From NCBI GenBank assembly GCA_018970725.1, contig JAGWVU010000029.1:1-61363 (forward strand): a DNA stretch of 61,363 bases. The letters are read 5' to 3'. Position numbers and translations under genes: made by a program. How positions within the stretch are numbered: the stretch's first letter is position 1; every line of letters starts with the position of its first letter. Shown here piece by piece: positions 43,755-54,800 of the stretch. The stretch is from Verrucomicrobiota bacterium (GTDB taxonomy: Bacteria; Verrucomicrobiota; Verrucomicrobiia; Verrucomicrobiales; DEV007). The notes below the pieces were generated by a model. The model was not told the origin of the DNA. It did not search any database and was given only the letters and a program-made list of their open reading frames with translations.

Positions 43755-44554
43755 TTGACCGGGGCCGGGACCGTGTTGGCGTCCTTGGGCGGATTGCGCC
43801 CGATGAATGGATGTTGCTCGAGATCAACGACTTGCCCACTGATCGGGCCACTCTCGTCAGCCATCCAGTAGATCGCGGCCGCGGCAATTTCATCCGGCCA
43901 GAGAATGCGTCCCGCCGGAGCATAAACCCGGGGAACCGCCTTATACCAGTCTTCGGCCAAGCCGTGATCCCGCTTCCGGGCGGCTTCGTTCTCCGTGAGC
44001 ACCCAGCCGGGATTGATCTGGTTTACCCGCACCCCTTCCTCCCGGTGCAGGGTATCGCCAAGGTTGCGCGTCAAGGTCATGAGCGCTCCTTTGGACACAC
44101 TGTAGGGCATCAAATTGGGTTCCCCGCTGTGGGCATTGACCGAACCGATGTTGAGGACGCAACCCCGCGTCTTGCGCAGCTCCGGCAAGGCCGCTTGGAT
44201 CAGCAGATACGGAGCGATCAGGTTGATCTCCATCATCCGCCGGAAATAGGGACCGTCCGTGGTGTGAATGTTCCCCGTGTCCACCAAGGCCGCGTTGTTC
44301 ACCACCGCGTCAATCCGACCGAACGCGTCCATCGCGGTTTCCACCAGCCGGAGCGGCGCGTCCGGAACCGTCAAATCCGTGATCAAAAGCGCTGCCTTGT
44401 CCGGCCCCAGGTCAGCCGCCACTTGTTCCCCCAGTTCACGCTCCAGCCCATGAACGACCACGCGCGCCCCCTCCGCCACACACCGCCGGGCGATCGCCCG
44501 CCCGATCCCCGTGCAACTTCCGGTCACAATCACCACTTTGTTCTCAAGGCGCAT
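43751..44554 (-). CDS. short-chain dehydrogenase/reductase
   Basis: A 267-residue classical SDR. The cofactor motif is TGSCTGIG (TGxxxGxG), NNAALVD is the NNAG-like motif, and the catalytic set is Ser in NIGSVNAHSG with Y-x-x-x-K in PYSVSKGAL. INPGWVLTE follows, as usual. The substrate is probably a sugar or polyol given the coupled sugar kinase gene. Co-translation with the ROK gene (4-bp overlap) suggests they act in one pathway. Confidence 0.9.
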   Translation of the reverse strand: MRLENKVVIVTGSCTGIGRAIARRCVAEGARVVVHGLERELGEQVAADLGPDKAALLITDLTVPDAPLRLVETAMDAFGRIDAVVNNAALVDTGNIHTTDGPYFRRMMEINLIAPYLLIQAALPELRKTRGCVLNIGSVNAHSGEPNLMPYSVSKGALMTLTRNLGDTLHREEGVRVNQINPGWVLTENEAARKRDHGLAEDWYKAVPRVYAPAGRILWPDEIAAAAIYWMADESGPISGQVVDLEQHPFIGRNPPKDANTVPAPVK

Positions 44555-44741
44555 GACCCAAAGTTGGACGCGAAATCAGGATTGTCGACGACCGTTTCAC
44601 TCTCCATCCGGTGGAAAGAGCTCCAGCGCTTCCGGCCATTGGAGCCGCAATGTCATCAAGGATTGCGTCGCAAGGCGCCGCCAAATGGCATTGCCTGCGA
44701 GGCGCAGCAGCGAAAGCTTGGGAAATGCGGGCTGGGAAACC

Positions 44742-47558
44742 TCAATGGTTGAACATGAACTCCTTGGAGTTCAGCAAGGCCCAGAACACGTCCTCGAGGA
44801 TCTGCTGCTGGAGCGCCTTGTCAGCACCGGCTTTCTGGTATTGATCCATCACCGATTTCACCTCATCCGCCGTCGGTTTGCGGCTGACGCAGCGCACGTA
44901 AAGATCACCGATGATTTGATCCGGGGCCTTGCCGGCCGTGATGGCGTTCCGCACGATGCCTCCTTGGGCGATCTTGTTAGAGACCGTGTCCCCGTTCATC
45001 AGGTGGAGGGCTTGGGAAAGACTCGGGTCCATCTTGACCTCACAGGAGCAGACCGTGACCCGGGTGGCCCGGCCGAACGTGGTCAGGAAGTAGTTGGTCG
45101 TATTTCCGTCCGCAATCTGGGTGGCCCGGGCCCCAAGCGGAAGACCGGTGAATTTATCCTTGGTATCGGTCACCTGCGTCAGGGCGTTGAGGAGAATCTC
45201 CGCCCGCATCCGGCGGACCTGGGCCTTGGCGAAGTTCCGCTCGTCGTCCTTGTTCGTGGCATTCGGCTTGGTCGACAGCTGATAGGCCCGCGAATTGCAG
45301 ACGTCTCTCACGAGACTGCGAAAATCATAGCGATACTCCACCAACTTCTTGGCCAGCGCGTCGAGCAGCTCCGGGTTCGTCGCGGGATTGCTCACCCGAA
45401 CATCATCAACCGGATCGATGATGCCCATGCCGAAAAAGTGAGACCAAACCATGTTGGCCAGATTGGTCGAGAAGTAAGGGTTGTCCGAACCGGTCAACCA
45501 CTCGGCCATCACCTCGCGACGATCCCGCCCCTTCAGATCCACGGCGGATCCACCGAGGAACTGGGGAGGAGTGACCCGGTTGCCCACCGGGTTGCGCGCC
45601 TCACCGCTGCCGCTGTTGTAGATGATTTGCTCCCGCGGGTCCTCGGTGTTCTTGCGCCCCACCTGAGTGAAAAAGGCAGCCCAACCGTAGTAGTCGCCCA
45701 TCGTCCAACGGTCGAACGGATGGTTGTGGCACTGGGCGCACTGCAGCCGGAAGCCCATGAAGACCTGGGCCACATTTTCCGACAGCTTGAGCAAGTCCCG
45801 CTCCACGTTGTAAAAGTTCGTCGGCGGATTATTGAAAGTACCCCCGTTCGAAGCCAGAAGGTTCCGCACCACCTGATCCATGGGCACGTTGTTGGCGATC
45901 TGCGATTCCAACCAGTTGAAGTAGAGCAGGGCGGACTTGTAACTGATCCCCTGCCCCACGTTGGGCGATGAGCGGATCTGGAGGAGTTCCGCCCACTTCA
46001 TGACCCACATTTCCGTGAACTCCTTGCGCTGGATCAAGTCGTCCACCAGCTTGGAACGCTTGTCAGGGGCCTTGCTGGCCATGTAGGCGTTGTAAACATC
46101 CGCCGGTGGCAACATGCCCACCACATCGATGTAGGCGCGGCGGATGAAATCCTCGTCGGAGCACAGTTCCGAGGGAACGATCCGCATCTTGTGCAACTTG
46201 TCGTGGACCAGCTTGTCGATGTAATTGTTCTCCGCCAGCTTCGGCCGCTCGTATTCCAAGCCTTCCGGGATCACGATAACCTGGCTGCCCACGGTGAAGG
46301 TTTCATAACGGGCCATCACGAAGGCCTCGCCGCGCTTGCCGGCCGTGATCAACCCATCCTCGCTCACCGCCGCCGTCGGCTCGTTGTTGGTGATAAAGAC
46401 CGCCAATCCGGTCACATCCCGGTCCGTCCCATCCGAGTAGCGGGCCCGCACCGTGAGCTGGTGCTTCGTCCCGTCTCCTTCCAGCAACATCTGCTTCGGC
46501 ATCACGTCCAAGGCCACCACCTCCGGCAGCCCGGCGGCGTCTTTCGGAGCGCCGAGCGAAAGCCAGTCGACCAACGTCTTCCAACTCTCCGAGCCCTTCT
46601 CGATATTCTTCCCGCCGGTGTGCGGCACCGTCTCGGTCGCTTTCTCCACCAGCAGCGACTCCTCCGGAATCGCCAGGTTGATCCGGCGGCCGTTCATTTC
46701 CCGGGTCACCCGGTGAAAATCCCCGGCGGGATCGTATCCAAAAAGGGAAAGCATGAAACCGTCCTGCCCGCGGGCCGAACCATGACAGGAACCGACGTTG
46801 CAGCCCTCCCGCATGAAGACCGGCATGACATCGAGATCGAAACTGGTCGGCGGAGCCTTGGTCGCAGAAACTACCTTGAACGGCACCGTCACCGTCTGCC
46901 CCCCGACCTTGACCGACAGGTTGGTCGCGCCGTCCGCCTTGGGGAAAAAGGTGTGCTTGCGCCGCTCCGCGACTTTCCCGTCCGCCAGAACGAACTCCGC
47001 GTTCGCCGTCACGTCATAGGTGGTATCGTCCTCATACCGCGCCATCACCACGAGACTTTGCCGGTCCCGGGCACTTTCCAGATTCACCGTGTCTGGAAAA
47101 ACCTTGAGTTCGACAATCTTCTTTTTTCGGTCGGGTAGGGGTTGCGGCCCCGCATAATCCTCTTTCTTCTTGGCCACCAGCTGCATCCCGGCCGGCCACG
47201 GCGCCCCGGCGGCAATCCACTTGCGCAACAAATCGATTTCGGCGGGCTTAAGGGGACCACCCTCGGGAGGCATCACATCCGTGTCATCGGCAGGCAAGGT
47301 GACCCGCTCCAGCAACAGACTCTCCTCCGGTTTGCCCGCCACCAGCGCCGGCCCGCTGTCCCCACCCTTCAGAATCCACTCGTGCGTATCCATCCGGAGC
47401 TCCCCCTTGACCTTGTCCGCCCGGTGACACTCCACGCAGTTGAACTCGAAAATCGGAGCGATGTCCCGGGCGAAGTCGACGGAGGCGGACTCCGCGGCCG
47501 GGGCGGAAACCGCCGAAGCTAGGAACAGGGTGAGACAGGACGAAAAGAGGACTTTCAT
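44742..47558 (-). CDS. cytochrome c/Ig-like/DUF1549/DUF1553 protein
   Basis: A 938-residue secreted protein (signal peptide about residues 1-22) of the planctomycete-type PSD1 group. Domains in order: a cytochrome-like domain with heme motif CVECH (41-45), a bacterial Ig-like domain, a second cytochrome-like segment with CNVGSCH, another Ig-like domain, DUF1549 (from about NNYIDKLVHDKLHKM) and DUF1553 to the end (with CAQCHNHPFDRW before it). The second heme motif has four residues between the cysteines, which is unusual. Family members are thought to act in redox or glycan metabolism in the periplasm, but no function is proven. No DUF1501 partner is adjacent. Confidence 0.88.
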   Translation of the reverse strand: MKVLFSSCLTLFLASAVSAPAAESASVDFARDIAPIFEFNCVECHRADKVKGELRMDTHEWILKGGDSGPALVAGKPEESLLLERVTLPADDTDVMPPEGGPLKPAEIDLLRKWIAAGAPWPAGMQLVAKKKEDYAGPQPLPDRKKKIVELKVFPDTVNLESARDRQSLVVMARYEDDTTYDVTANAEFVLADGKVAERRKHTFFPKADGATNLSVKVGGQTVTVPFKVVSATKAPPTSFDLDVMPVFMREGCNVGSCHGSARGQDGFMLSLFGYDPAGDFHRVTREMNGRRINLAIPEESLLVEKATETVPHTGGKNIEKGSESWKTLVDWLSLGAPKDAAGLPEVVALDVMPKQMLLEGDGTKHQLTVRARYSDGTDRDVTGLAVFITNNEPTAAVSEDGLITAGKRGEAFVMARYETFTVGSQVIVIPEGLEYERPKLAENNYIDKLVHDKLHKMRIVPSELCSDEDFIRRAYIDVVGMLPPADVYNAYMASKAPDKRSKLVDDLIQRKEFTEMWVMKWAELLQIRSSPNVGQGISYKSALLYFNWLESQIANNVPMDQVVRNLLASNGGTFNNPPTNFYNVERDLLKLSENVAQVFMGFRLQCAQCHNHPFDRWTMGDYYGWAAFFTQVGRKNTEDPREQIIYNSGSGEARNPVGNRVTPPQFLGGSAVDLKGRDRREVMAEWLTGSDNPYFSTNLANMVWSHFFGMGIIDPVDDVRVSNPATNPELLDALAKKLVEYRYDFRSLVRDVCNSRAYQLSTKPNATNKDDERNFAKAQVRRMRAEILLNALTQVTDTKDKFTGLPLGARATQIADGNTTNYFLTTFGRATRVTVCSCEVKMDPSLSQALHLMNGDTVSNKIAQGGIVRNAITAGKAPDQIIGDLYVRCVSRKPTADEVKSVMDQYQKAGADKALQQQILEDVFWALLNSKEFMFNH

Positions 47559-47891
47559 TGCGAGTGGTGACCAATTCTTGGATGATTCTTTTCCCGGACC
47601 GTTCAAAAAAACAAAGGCGCCCGGATTTCGACCGAACCGCTTCCCTTTCACGTTCCACGCTCGATCCACCTTTCACCCGCCCCTGCGATTTTTGGGTGGG
47701 TGCCTCGGGCCGGAGCCCGGTCCGAGGCTGCGGAAATCCTCACCCCAGCGCCTGTTCAATCTTCTTAATGTTTCGGAAATGTTACATTTGCATGCTTCCA
47801 ACAACCGGCCCATGGTGTTGAAGTTAGGGTCTCGCCGCGCTCTCCCGCCGCTTGAACCAAAACGCGCGCCCGAATCACAACCTGACACTTG
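47559..47891. promoter_or_regulatory. divergent promoter region between DUF1549 gene and phoH
   Basis: A 333-bp gap without a supported gene. It contains an AT-rich patch at about 47755-47805 that includes a perfect 6-1-6 palindrome, AAATGTTACATTT, at 47777-47789, about 100 bp before phoH. This is the most likely regulatory element. No terminator or RNA gene was recognised. Confidence 0.4.
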
Positions 47892-49418
47892 ATGAGTTCA
47901 CGCACCCTTGCCCAAACCAGCGCGGCCTCCGCGAATCCCACCCCCAGCTCCTTCCCCTCGGCGGACCTTTCGGAAAGCAAACCGCTCCGCCGCAAGAAGG
48001 AACCGGCTTCCGGCCTTCGCGCCGCCTCCTCCCACGGCAAGAATTTCGTGCTCGACACCAATGTGCTGATCCACGACCCGCACTGCATCGAGCGGTTTGA
48101 GGACAATCACGTCTGCATCCCGGTGGAAGTTCTTTCGGAACTCGACCGCTTTAAAAACGAGCAGACCGACCGCGGAGCCAGCGCCCGCGTGGTGCATCGC
48201 ATCCTCACCGAGGTCTTCGAGGGCGCCCCGGACGCCATCACCAAGGGCGTGGCCACGCCGGGCGGCGGAACCCTGCGGCTCGTGGTGGCGGATCCGGCCC
48301 ACCCCGCGGCACGACAACGTCTCGCCCGGTTCTACCGCGTCTTCCCCAATGAATCCCAGGTCGACCACCGCATCATCGCCTGCACCCTGCTCGTGGCCGA
48401 GGAAAACGCCTCCCCCACCGTTCTGGTCACCAAGGACCTCAACATGCAGCTCAAGGGCCGCGCCATGGGCCTGATCTGTGAGGATTATAAAAACGACAAG
48501 GTCAAGCCCTCCGAAGTCCACAGCACCGGCGTCCCTCTCATCGAGGTTTGCTCCAACGAACTCCAGCGGTTCGCCAGCACCGGGGTCATCGAACTGGAAC
48601 CGGGCCGCCTCCCCCAACTCTTCACCAACGAATACGTCCTGCTGAACGCCGGGGAAAAGCGCACCATGCCCGCCCGCTTCAACAGCGCCGGACAGTTCAT
48701 CCGGTTGAATGTGCCGGACGCCTTGCGCAATCCGAAGGGCGTGCGTCTCAAGTCGATGAACCTCGGTCAGCACTGTCTCCTCGACGCCTTGCTCGACCCC
48801 ACCATCTCCCTCGTCACCTGCTTCGGCGCCGCCGGAACCGGCAAGACCCTGCTCGCCGTCGCCGCCGGTCTCCACTGCGTCTTCGAACGCCTCCATACCG
48901 GGATGACCATCAGCCGCCCCGTGGTGCCGATGGGTGATTCCGTCGGCTATCTGCCCGGTGATCTCGAGGAGAAAATGCGCCCTTGGCTGCAGCCGATCTA
49001 CGACGCCCTCGACTACCTCCTTCCCCCCGCGAACGCAGCCAAAAAAGGCGCCAAACAGCCTAACCCCCAGGAAAGGGTCCGCAGCCCTTACGAGGAACTC
49101 GTCGATTCCAAAATGATCGAGATCGAGGCCCTCTGTTACATCCGGGGACGGTCCATCCCGAACCGCTTCTTCATCCTCGACGAAGCCCAGCAGATGTCCC
49201 CGCTCGAGGCCAAAACCGTGGTCACCCGAATGTCCAAGGGCGCCAAGCTCGTGATGATCGGTGATCCCGAGCAAATCGACAATCCCTACGTCGACAGCCG
49301 CAGCAACGGCCTGGTTTACACCCGGCGACGCCTCCGCGGCCTCCCCATCGCCGCTCACGTCAGCCTCGAAAAAGGCGAGCGCAGCGATCTCGCAGAAGCC
49401 GGCGCCAAGCTGATGTGA
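47892..49418 (+). CDS. PIN-PhoH ATPase (PhoH2-like)
   Basis: A 508-residue protein with an N-terminal PIN ribonuclease domain (about 45-200; FVLDTNVLIHDP, VEVLSELDRFK, VDHRIIACTLL and VLVTKDLNMQLKGRA carry the acidic residues) and a C-terminal PhoH ATPase domain (Walker A GAAGTGKT; Walker B FFILDEAQQ; then GAKLVMIGDPEQID). PhoH2 proteins unwind and cleave RNA. The start is the ATG at 47892, just after a TTG. It stands alone, transcribed away from the DUF1549 gene. Confidence 0.92.
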   Translation: MSSRTLAQTSAASANPTPSSFPSADLSESKPLRRKKEPASGLRAASSHGKNFVLDTNVLIHDPHCIERFEDNHVCIPVEVLSELDRFKNEQTDRGASARVVHRILTEVFEGAPDAITKGVATPGGGTLRLVVADPAHPAARQRLARFYRVFPNESQVDHRIIACTLLVAEENASPTVLVTKDLNMQLKGRAMGLICEDYKNDKVKPSEVHSTGVPLIEVCSNELQRFASTGVIELEPGRLPQLFTNEYVLLNAGEKRTMPARFNSAGQFIRLNVPDALRNPKGVRLKSMNLGQHCLLDALLDPTISLVTCFGAAGTGKTLLAVAAGLHCVFERLHTGMTISRPVVPMGDSVGYLPGDLEEKMRPWLQPIYDALDYLLPPANAAKKGAKQPNPQERVRSPYEELVDSKMIEIEALCYIRGRSIPNRFFILDEAQQMSPLEAKTVVTRMSKGAKLVMIGDPEQIDNPYVDSRSNGLVYTRRRLRGLPIAAHVSLEKGERSDLAEAGAKLM

Positions 49419-49629
49419 CCGGGCCCGCCGGATGGCATTTCCCGGACTTCAAGCGCACAGAAAATGCGGGTTCGCCGGGAATCCCTCAATCCTCCGGAAT
49501 CCGGACGAACCCAAGTCTCCCGAGTCTGGAGGGGAGAAAGGAAAAGCGAACCATCATCCCGATTCACTGTTCACTTCCCCCCGTATGCTGAATCTATGAT
49601 CCGGCCCTTGAATGCGGTCGGAGCACGAA

Positions 49630-51678
49630 TCAACGGGTCCCCTCCCCGGCGGTCTCCGGCGACCACTCCAACCGGGCCTCCTCGCCTTCTCCCCTCATCC
49701 GCGCTTGATAGGTGACCGGGGCCGACTCCAAGACCTCTCCGCCGGGCCCCCGTTTCAGGATGAGACGCCCCCCGGCCGTGAACTCCTCATGCTTGTCCCC
49801 GATCCGCCGGCTCCACCCCGTGCAGACGCCGGAGCTGTCGTAAGTGAACTCGTCCCGCCAATCCCGACGCCCGTCGATCAATGGATCCGTGTAGGCTTCC
49901 CGTTCTTCCTTCGCGGTGCCGTCCGCCCAGAGGAGCCGCCGCGCCTCGTCATAGCCCCGGCGCACGTTGGCCGGAAAGTAAGTGGTGATGAATCCGGGGG
50001 CGGACTCCTGACGGCCATTGGAAACGAAAACCCCGATATCCACCCGGTTGGAAAACAACGGCGACCCTTCGCGGACCGGTCGCCGCTCGTGCCAGCCAAT
50101 CCTCACCTCAACCTCGGACGCCTCCGGGTTCAGCGGTTGGATGGAGACGCGCCCGGGATCCCCTCGCAGCAACGACCATCGGTAAGTCAACGGCTTTCCT
50201 CCAGCGTCGAAACTCCCCCGCGCGCTAAGGATCATGCGCCGGCTGAACGCCAGGGTCCGGTGCACCCGGGCAATCGCGCACGGCGTATCGAAAAGCTGTT
50301 CCGGTCCCCCGGCCCCGTCATCCAGACCGGGCAAAAGCCGGCTCTCCTCCACCACCCGGACCTGAACGAGGGGGGGAAACTCTCCGGGAACCAGATCGTG
50401 CGCCATCCGGACCATGGCGTTCCCATCCAACCCGGCCGCGTCAAAGACCGCCGGGTGGGCGTCTCCACCGAAGAAATCGCCGGGAGCGCTGTGGCCCGGT
50501 CCGCCGCGATAGGTCCGTCGCAAGATCATCTGTAGGGTCGGCATGAGCAGCCCGCCCCGCGCCAAGCCGGTCTTCACCTCGGGCCGGAACGCGGCCAGAG
50601 TGCACGCCAGCGCCTTGAGGAACGGCTGATCCGAGCCGGACGACCCTTGCGAGGTCACTAGATAAGGGGTGTTCGCCGCAAAGACATCCCCCCGGTGATC
50701 GGGGTCGTGATCGCGGTGCTCCGGGTAAACATAGAGATGATTGCCGCGATACTGCGCATACAGAAGGGCGGGACCTCCCCGGGCGGTGCAGGCCAGACGG
50801 GTCAAACTCCGCCAGTTCCCGTTGCCGGTCACGGCGGTCGAGGAGTTCCCCAAGGTCACCGCATTGTAAAGAAACCGCAGTTGCGGCCCCTGGGCCCATC
50901 CCTTCGCGACAACGGTCCCGCCATAGGTCAACCGGGCGAATTGCGGAAACACCGTCAGATCCATCGGCGAATGCCCTCCGTCCCGGTTGTCGTAGACGTC
51001 CCCCGCATTCCCCGCCGCAGTCCCCTCCGCAAACCAACCCCGCAGCCGTTCCGCCACCTCCTCCCGCCCCGTCATCACCGGAAGGGAGGCGCTCTGGGAG
51101 TCGCTGAATTCGAAAAAGCTGCGGAACATCCCCAGCCGGAAATCCCAGGTGGTGTTGCCCGCCTCCACCCGGGCCTGCCCCTCTTCCACCCGCGCCGGAG
51201 GCACTGCGGGCGTCATGGGCAGGGCCATCGTTTGCTCCGCCTCCCGCAGAATCCGGTTGAACTCGGGCTCCGCCTGCAACAACGCCAGATCCCGGTCCGC
51301 CCGGATCGCCGCGGCATCGCGCCAGCCCAGTTCCACCGCCCGGCGCAAGTTCGGCCAGACCTCCTCACGGCGTCCCTGCAAGGCCCGGACCTTGGCGAGA
51401 TGATAATAAAGCACCGGGTCCCCGGGGGCCAACCGAAGGAGTTTTTCCAGCCCGCTCCCGGCCGCCCCGTAGTCCCGTCTTTGCAGGGCCAAGGCCGCGT
51501 CCCGCTCCAGACCGGCAAAAAAATCCGCGAGTTCCGGGAGGTCGAAAACCCCGGCCGGAACGACCCCGCTCCCCGGGACCTCCGTGGAATTTCCCGCCGG
51601 GACCAACACCAAACCCGCCAGAATCCCGATCCCCTTCACCGGGAACCCTCTGCGTCGAGCCAATCGATCCGGGATCAT
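49630..51678 (-). CDS. secreted TPR-containing protein of unknown function
   Basis: A 682-residue protein with an N-terminal hydrophobic signal-like segment (GIGILAGLVLVPAG). A TPR-like part follows (about 45-130; AALALQRRDYGAAGSGLEKLLRL is two adjacent motifs of it, then DPVLYYHLAKVRALQGR). The rest, about 500 residues, is unrecognised, with patterns such as VYDNRDGGHSPMDL and YAQYRGNHLYVYPEHRDHDP. The latter suggest a large extracellular or periplasmic domain. The ATG at 51678 was chosen because the signal begins there. It converges with phoH (211-bp gap, nothing recognised) and is divergent from secA. Confidence 0.7.
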   Translation of the reverse strand: MIPDRLARRRGFPVKGIGILAGLVLVPAGNSTEVPGSGVVPAGVFDLPELADFFAGLERDAALALQRRDYGAAGSGLEKLLRLAPGDPVLYYHLAKVRALQGRREEVWPNLRRAVELGWRDAAAIRADRDLALLQAEPEFNRILREAEQTMALPMTPAVPPARVEEGQARVEAGNTTWDFRLGMFRSFFEFSDSQSASLPVMTGREEVAERLRGWFAEGTAAGNAGDVYDNRDGGHSPMDLTVFPQFARLTYGGTVVAKGWAQGPQLRFLYNAVTLGNSSTAVTGNGNWRSLTRLACTARGGPALLYAQYRGNHLYVYPEHRDHDPDHRGDVFAANTPYLVTSQGSSGSDQPFLKALACTLAAFRPEVKTGLARGGLLMPTLQMILRRTYRGGPGHSAPGDFFGGDAHPAVFDAAGLDGNAMVRMAHDLVPGEFPPLVQVRVVEESRLLPGLDDGAGGPEQLFDTPCAIARVHRTLAFSRRMILSARGSFDAGGKPLTYRWSLLRGDPGRVSIQPLNPEASEVEVRIGWHERRPVREGSPLFSNRVDIGVFVSNGRQESAPGFITTYFPANVRRGYDEARRLLWADGTAKEEREAYTDPLIDGRRDWRDEFTYDSSGVCTGWSRRIGDKHEEFTAGGRLILKRGPGGEVLESAPVTYQARMRGEGEEARLEWSPETAGEGTR

Positions 51679-51868
51679 GCCAACTTGCGCCCGGTCGCCC
51701 CAAGGGATCCGGACACCCCGAAGCCAACTGCCTCGCCGACGGTTCGTCAAGATGTTCCCTTGAGTCCACCCTGATGCTGCGCTATCGAAATTCTCCCGTT
51801 TCAGCGACGCCGGTGGTCCGGGCCGGGCGCAGGAAGCGGCTACCCCGCAAATTTCGTCACCTGACATC

Positions 51869-54800
51869 ATGGTAAAGTGGATTCTCAAGAAGATCGTCGG
51901 CAACCAAAACCAGCGCCGTCTCCGGCGTTTCTGGCCCATGGTCCAGGAAATCAACCGTCACGAGGCCGAGTGGCAATCGCGGCCGGATGACGACCTCCGG
52001 GCCAAAACCGCCGGGTGGAAGGCCTATCTCGCCCGATACGCCGAAGACGTCGAATACTTCTCCCGCCGCAAACTCGAATCGCTCCCCGCCGCGGACCTCT
52101 CCGCCCTGCTGAACCTCTGGGGTGACCGGTTGGAGGCGCTGAACAACGACTTTCCCGAGGCCGGGCCCAAGGCGGCCCACCTCCGTAGCCTCTCCTCCGG
52201 TGGCGACACCGAATCCCGCGTCGCGGCCGTCGTGAAAATCCAGCAGGATTACCACGACATGAGGGACAAATTTCCTCCGTTGCGGGCGGCCTATCTAGAT
52301 CAAATCACCACCGAGGCGCTCGCCGTGGTCAAGAACACCGCGCGGCGGCTTTGCGGCACCACAATCACCGTCTCCGACCAACCGCTGAACTGGGAAATGG
52401 TCCACTTCGATGTCCAGCTCATCGGGGGCATCGGCCTGCACAAGGGCATGATCGCGGAAATGGCCACCGGGGAAGGGAAAACCCTCGTCGCCACCCTGCC
52501 GGTCTTCCTCAACGCCCTGACCGGTCTAGGCGTCCATGTGGTCACGGTGAATGATTACCTCGCCCGGCGCGACTCCGAATGGATGGGGCAACTCTTCCGT
52601 TGGCTCGGCCTGACGGTCGGCTGCATCCAGAACAACCAGCCGCCCCATGTCCGCCGCGAGCAATACCACTGCGACATCACCTACGGCACCGCCAGCGAAT
52701 TCGGTTTCGACTACCTGCGCGACAACGGAATGGCCACTTCCGCCGCCACCCAGGTGCAACGCGGGCACTACTTCGCCCTCATCGACGAGGCCGACTCCGT
52801 GCTGATCGACGAAGCGCGCACCCCGCTGATCATCAGCGGTCCGGTCGCCTCGCCGATGGCCCCGCAATTCAAGCGCTTCCAGCCAATCGTCCAGCAACTG
52901 GTCAAAAAGCAGATCCTGCTCTGCAACGGCTTCGCCAACGAAGCCAAAAAAGCCCAGGAGGCCGCCGACTGGGACGCCGTCGGACTCAATCTTTTCAAGG
53001 TCAAGCTCGGCCAGCCCCGCCACCGCATCCTCCAACGCATGCTCGAGGAACCGGAGGTCCGCCGCGCCGTCGACAAAGCTGAACTCTCGTTCTACCAGGA
53101 CACCCAGAAAAAGGAACTCTTCGCGCTCAAAGAGGAACTTTACTTCACCATCGACGAGAAACAGCACGATGCCGATCTCAGCGAAAAGGGGCGCGAGTAT
53201 CTCAACCCGGACGACCCCCAGTCCTTCCTCCTCCCCGACCTTGCCGAGGCGTTCTCCGAAATCGATGGCAATCCCGCCTTCGACGAGGCCCAAAAGGAAA
53301 AGGCCAAGGACGACCTCCAGGCCTCGATGGACGGCCAAGCCCAGAAAATGCACTCCATCAGCCAGTTGCTGAAGGCTTACTGTCTCTACGACAAGGATGT
53401 CGATTACATGGTAGCGGACAACAAAGTCGTCATCCTCGACGAAAACACCGGCCGCCCCATGCCCGGCCGCCGCTGGAGCGACGGCCTCCACCAGGCGGTC
53501 GAGGCCAAGGAAAATGTCCGCATCGATCAGGAGACCCAAACCCTCGCCACCATCACCATCCAGAATTATTTCCGGCTCTATGAGAAAATGGCCGGGATGA
53601 CCGGCACCGCGGAGACCGAGGCGGCGGAATTCCACGACATCTACCACGTCGACGTCCTCGTGGTTCCCACCAACCGCCCGATCCGCCGGATCGACCAAAA
53701 CGACAAGGTCTACAAGTCGCAACGGGAAAAACTCAACGCCGTGGTGAACCAGGTGAAGGAGCGCCATGCCAAGGGCCAACCGATGCTCCTCGGCACGGCG
53801 AGCGAGCGATCTTCGGAAATCTTATCGAAGATGCTAAGCCGTGAGCGAATCGTTCACAACGTGCTCAACGCCAAGCATCACCGTCAGGAGGCGGAGATTG
53901 TGGCCCGAGCCGGGATGAAGGGGGCGGTGACCGTGGCCACCAACATGGCGGGCCGGGGGACGGACATCAAACTTGGCTCCAACGTGACCGAACTGGGCGG
54001 GCTGCTCGTGATCGGGACCGAACGCCACCCCTCGCGTCGGATCGACCGCCAGTTGCGCGGGCGATCCGCCCGTCAGGGGGATCCCGGGGAATCCATTTTC
54101 TACGTCAGCTTCGAGGACGACCTGATGCGTCAATACGGGGCCTCGGACCGCATGACGAAATTGATGGAACAGCTCAAGCTCGAGGAAGGCCAGGAACTGG
54201 AAGGCACCCTCCTCACCCGCACCATCGAAATGGCGCAAAAGCGCGTGGAAGAACGCAACTACCTCCGCCGCAAATGGGTGCTCCAATATGACGACGTCAT
54301 GAACCAGCAGCGGTCCGTGATCTATGGCTACCGCAACGAAGTCATTCAAACCGAGGATCCCCATGCCCTCATCCTGGAGGTCATGGACGAGGCGTTGCCC
54401 GCCCGGGTCCAGGAATTCCTCGCGCTGGAGGAGGAAGGGGCCGGGACCGGGCACGAGGCCCTCATCCACTGGGTGAACATGACCTTCCCCATCCGCCTCA
54501 CCGGGAAGGCCGCCGACGAACTGCGCGGCAAGGGAGCCGAGGAGATCCTCGAGGTCGTCAGCAAACGGATCCGCTCCGCTTACGACCTCAAGATGGCCCA
54601 TGAAAACCCGGACCACGCCGAGGAGTTGGAGCGCTACATCATCCTCTCCGCCGTCGACAACCTCTGGCGCGAACATCTCTACGCCATGGACGGTCTCCGT
54701 GAGGGGATCGGTCTGCGCGCCCAAGGTCAGAAGGACCCGCTCGTCGAATACAAAAAGGAGGGCTATGATTTGTTCGTCGGTCTCATGGGCAGCATCAAGC

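Noticed and set aside
47673-47888. A 71-codon open frame on the minus strand upstream of the DUF1549 gene
   Set aside because: It has no ribosome site or recognisable family, its composition is unlike that of the neighbours, and it lies in the divergent promoter region.
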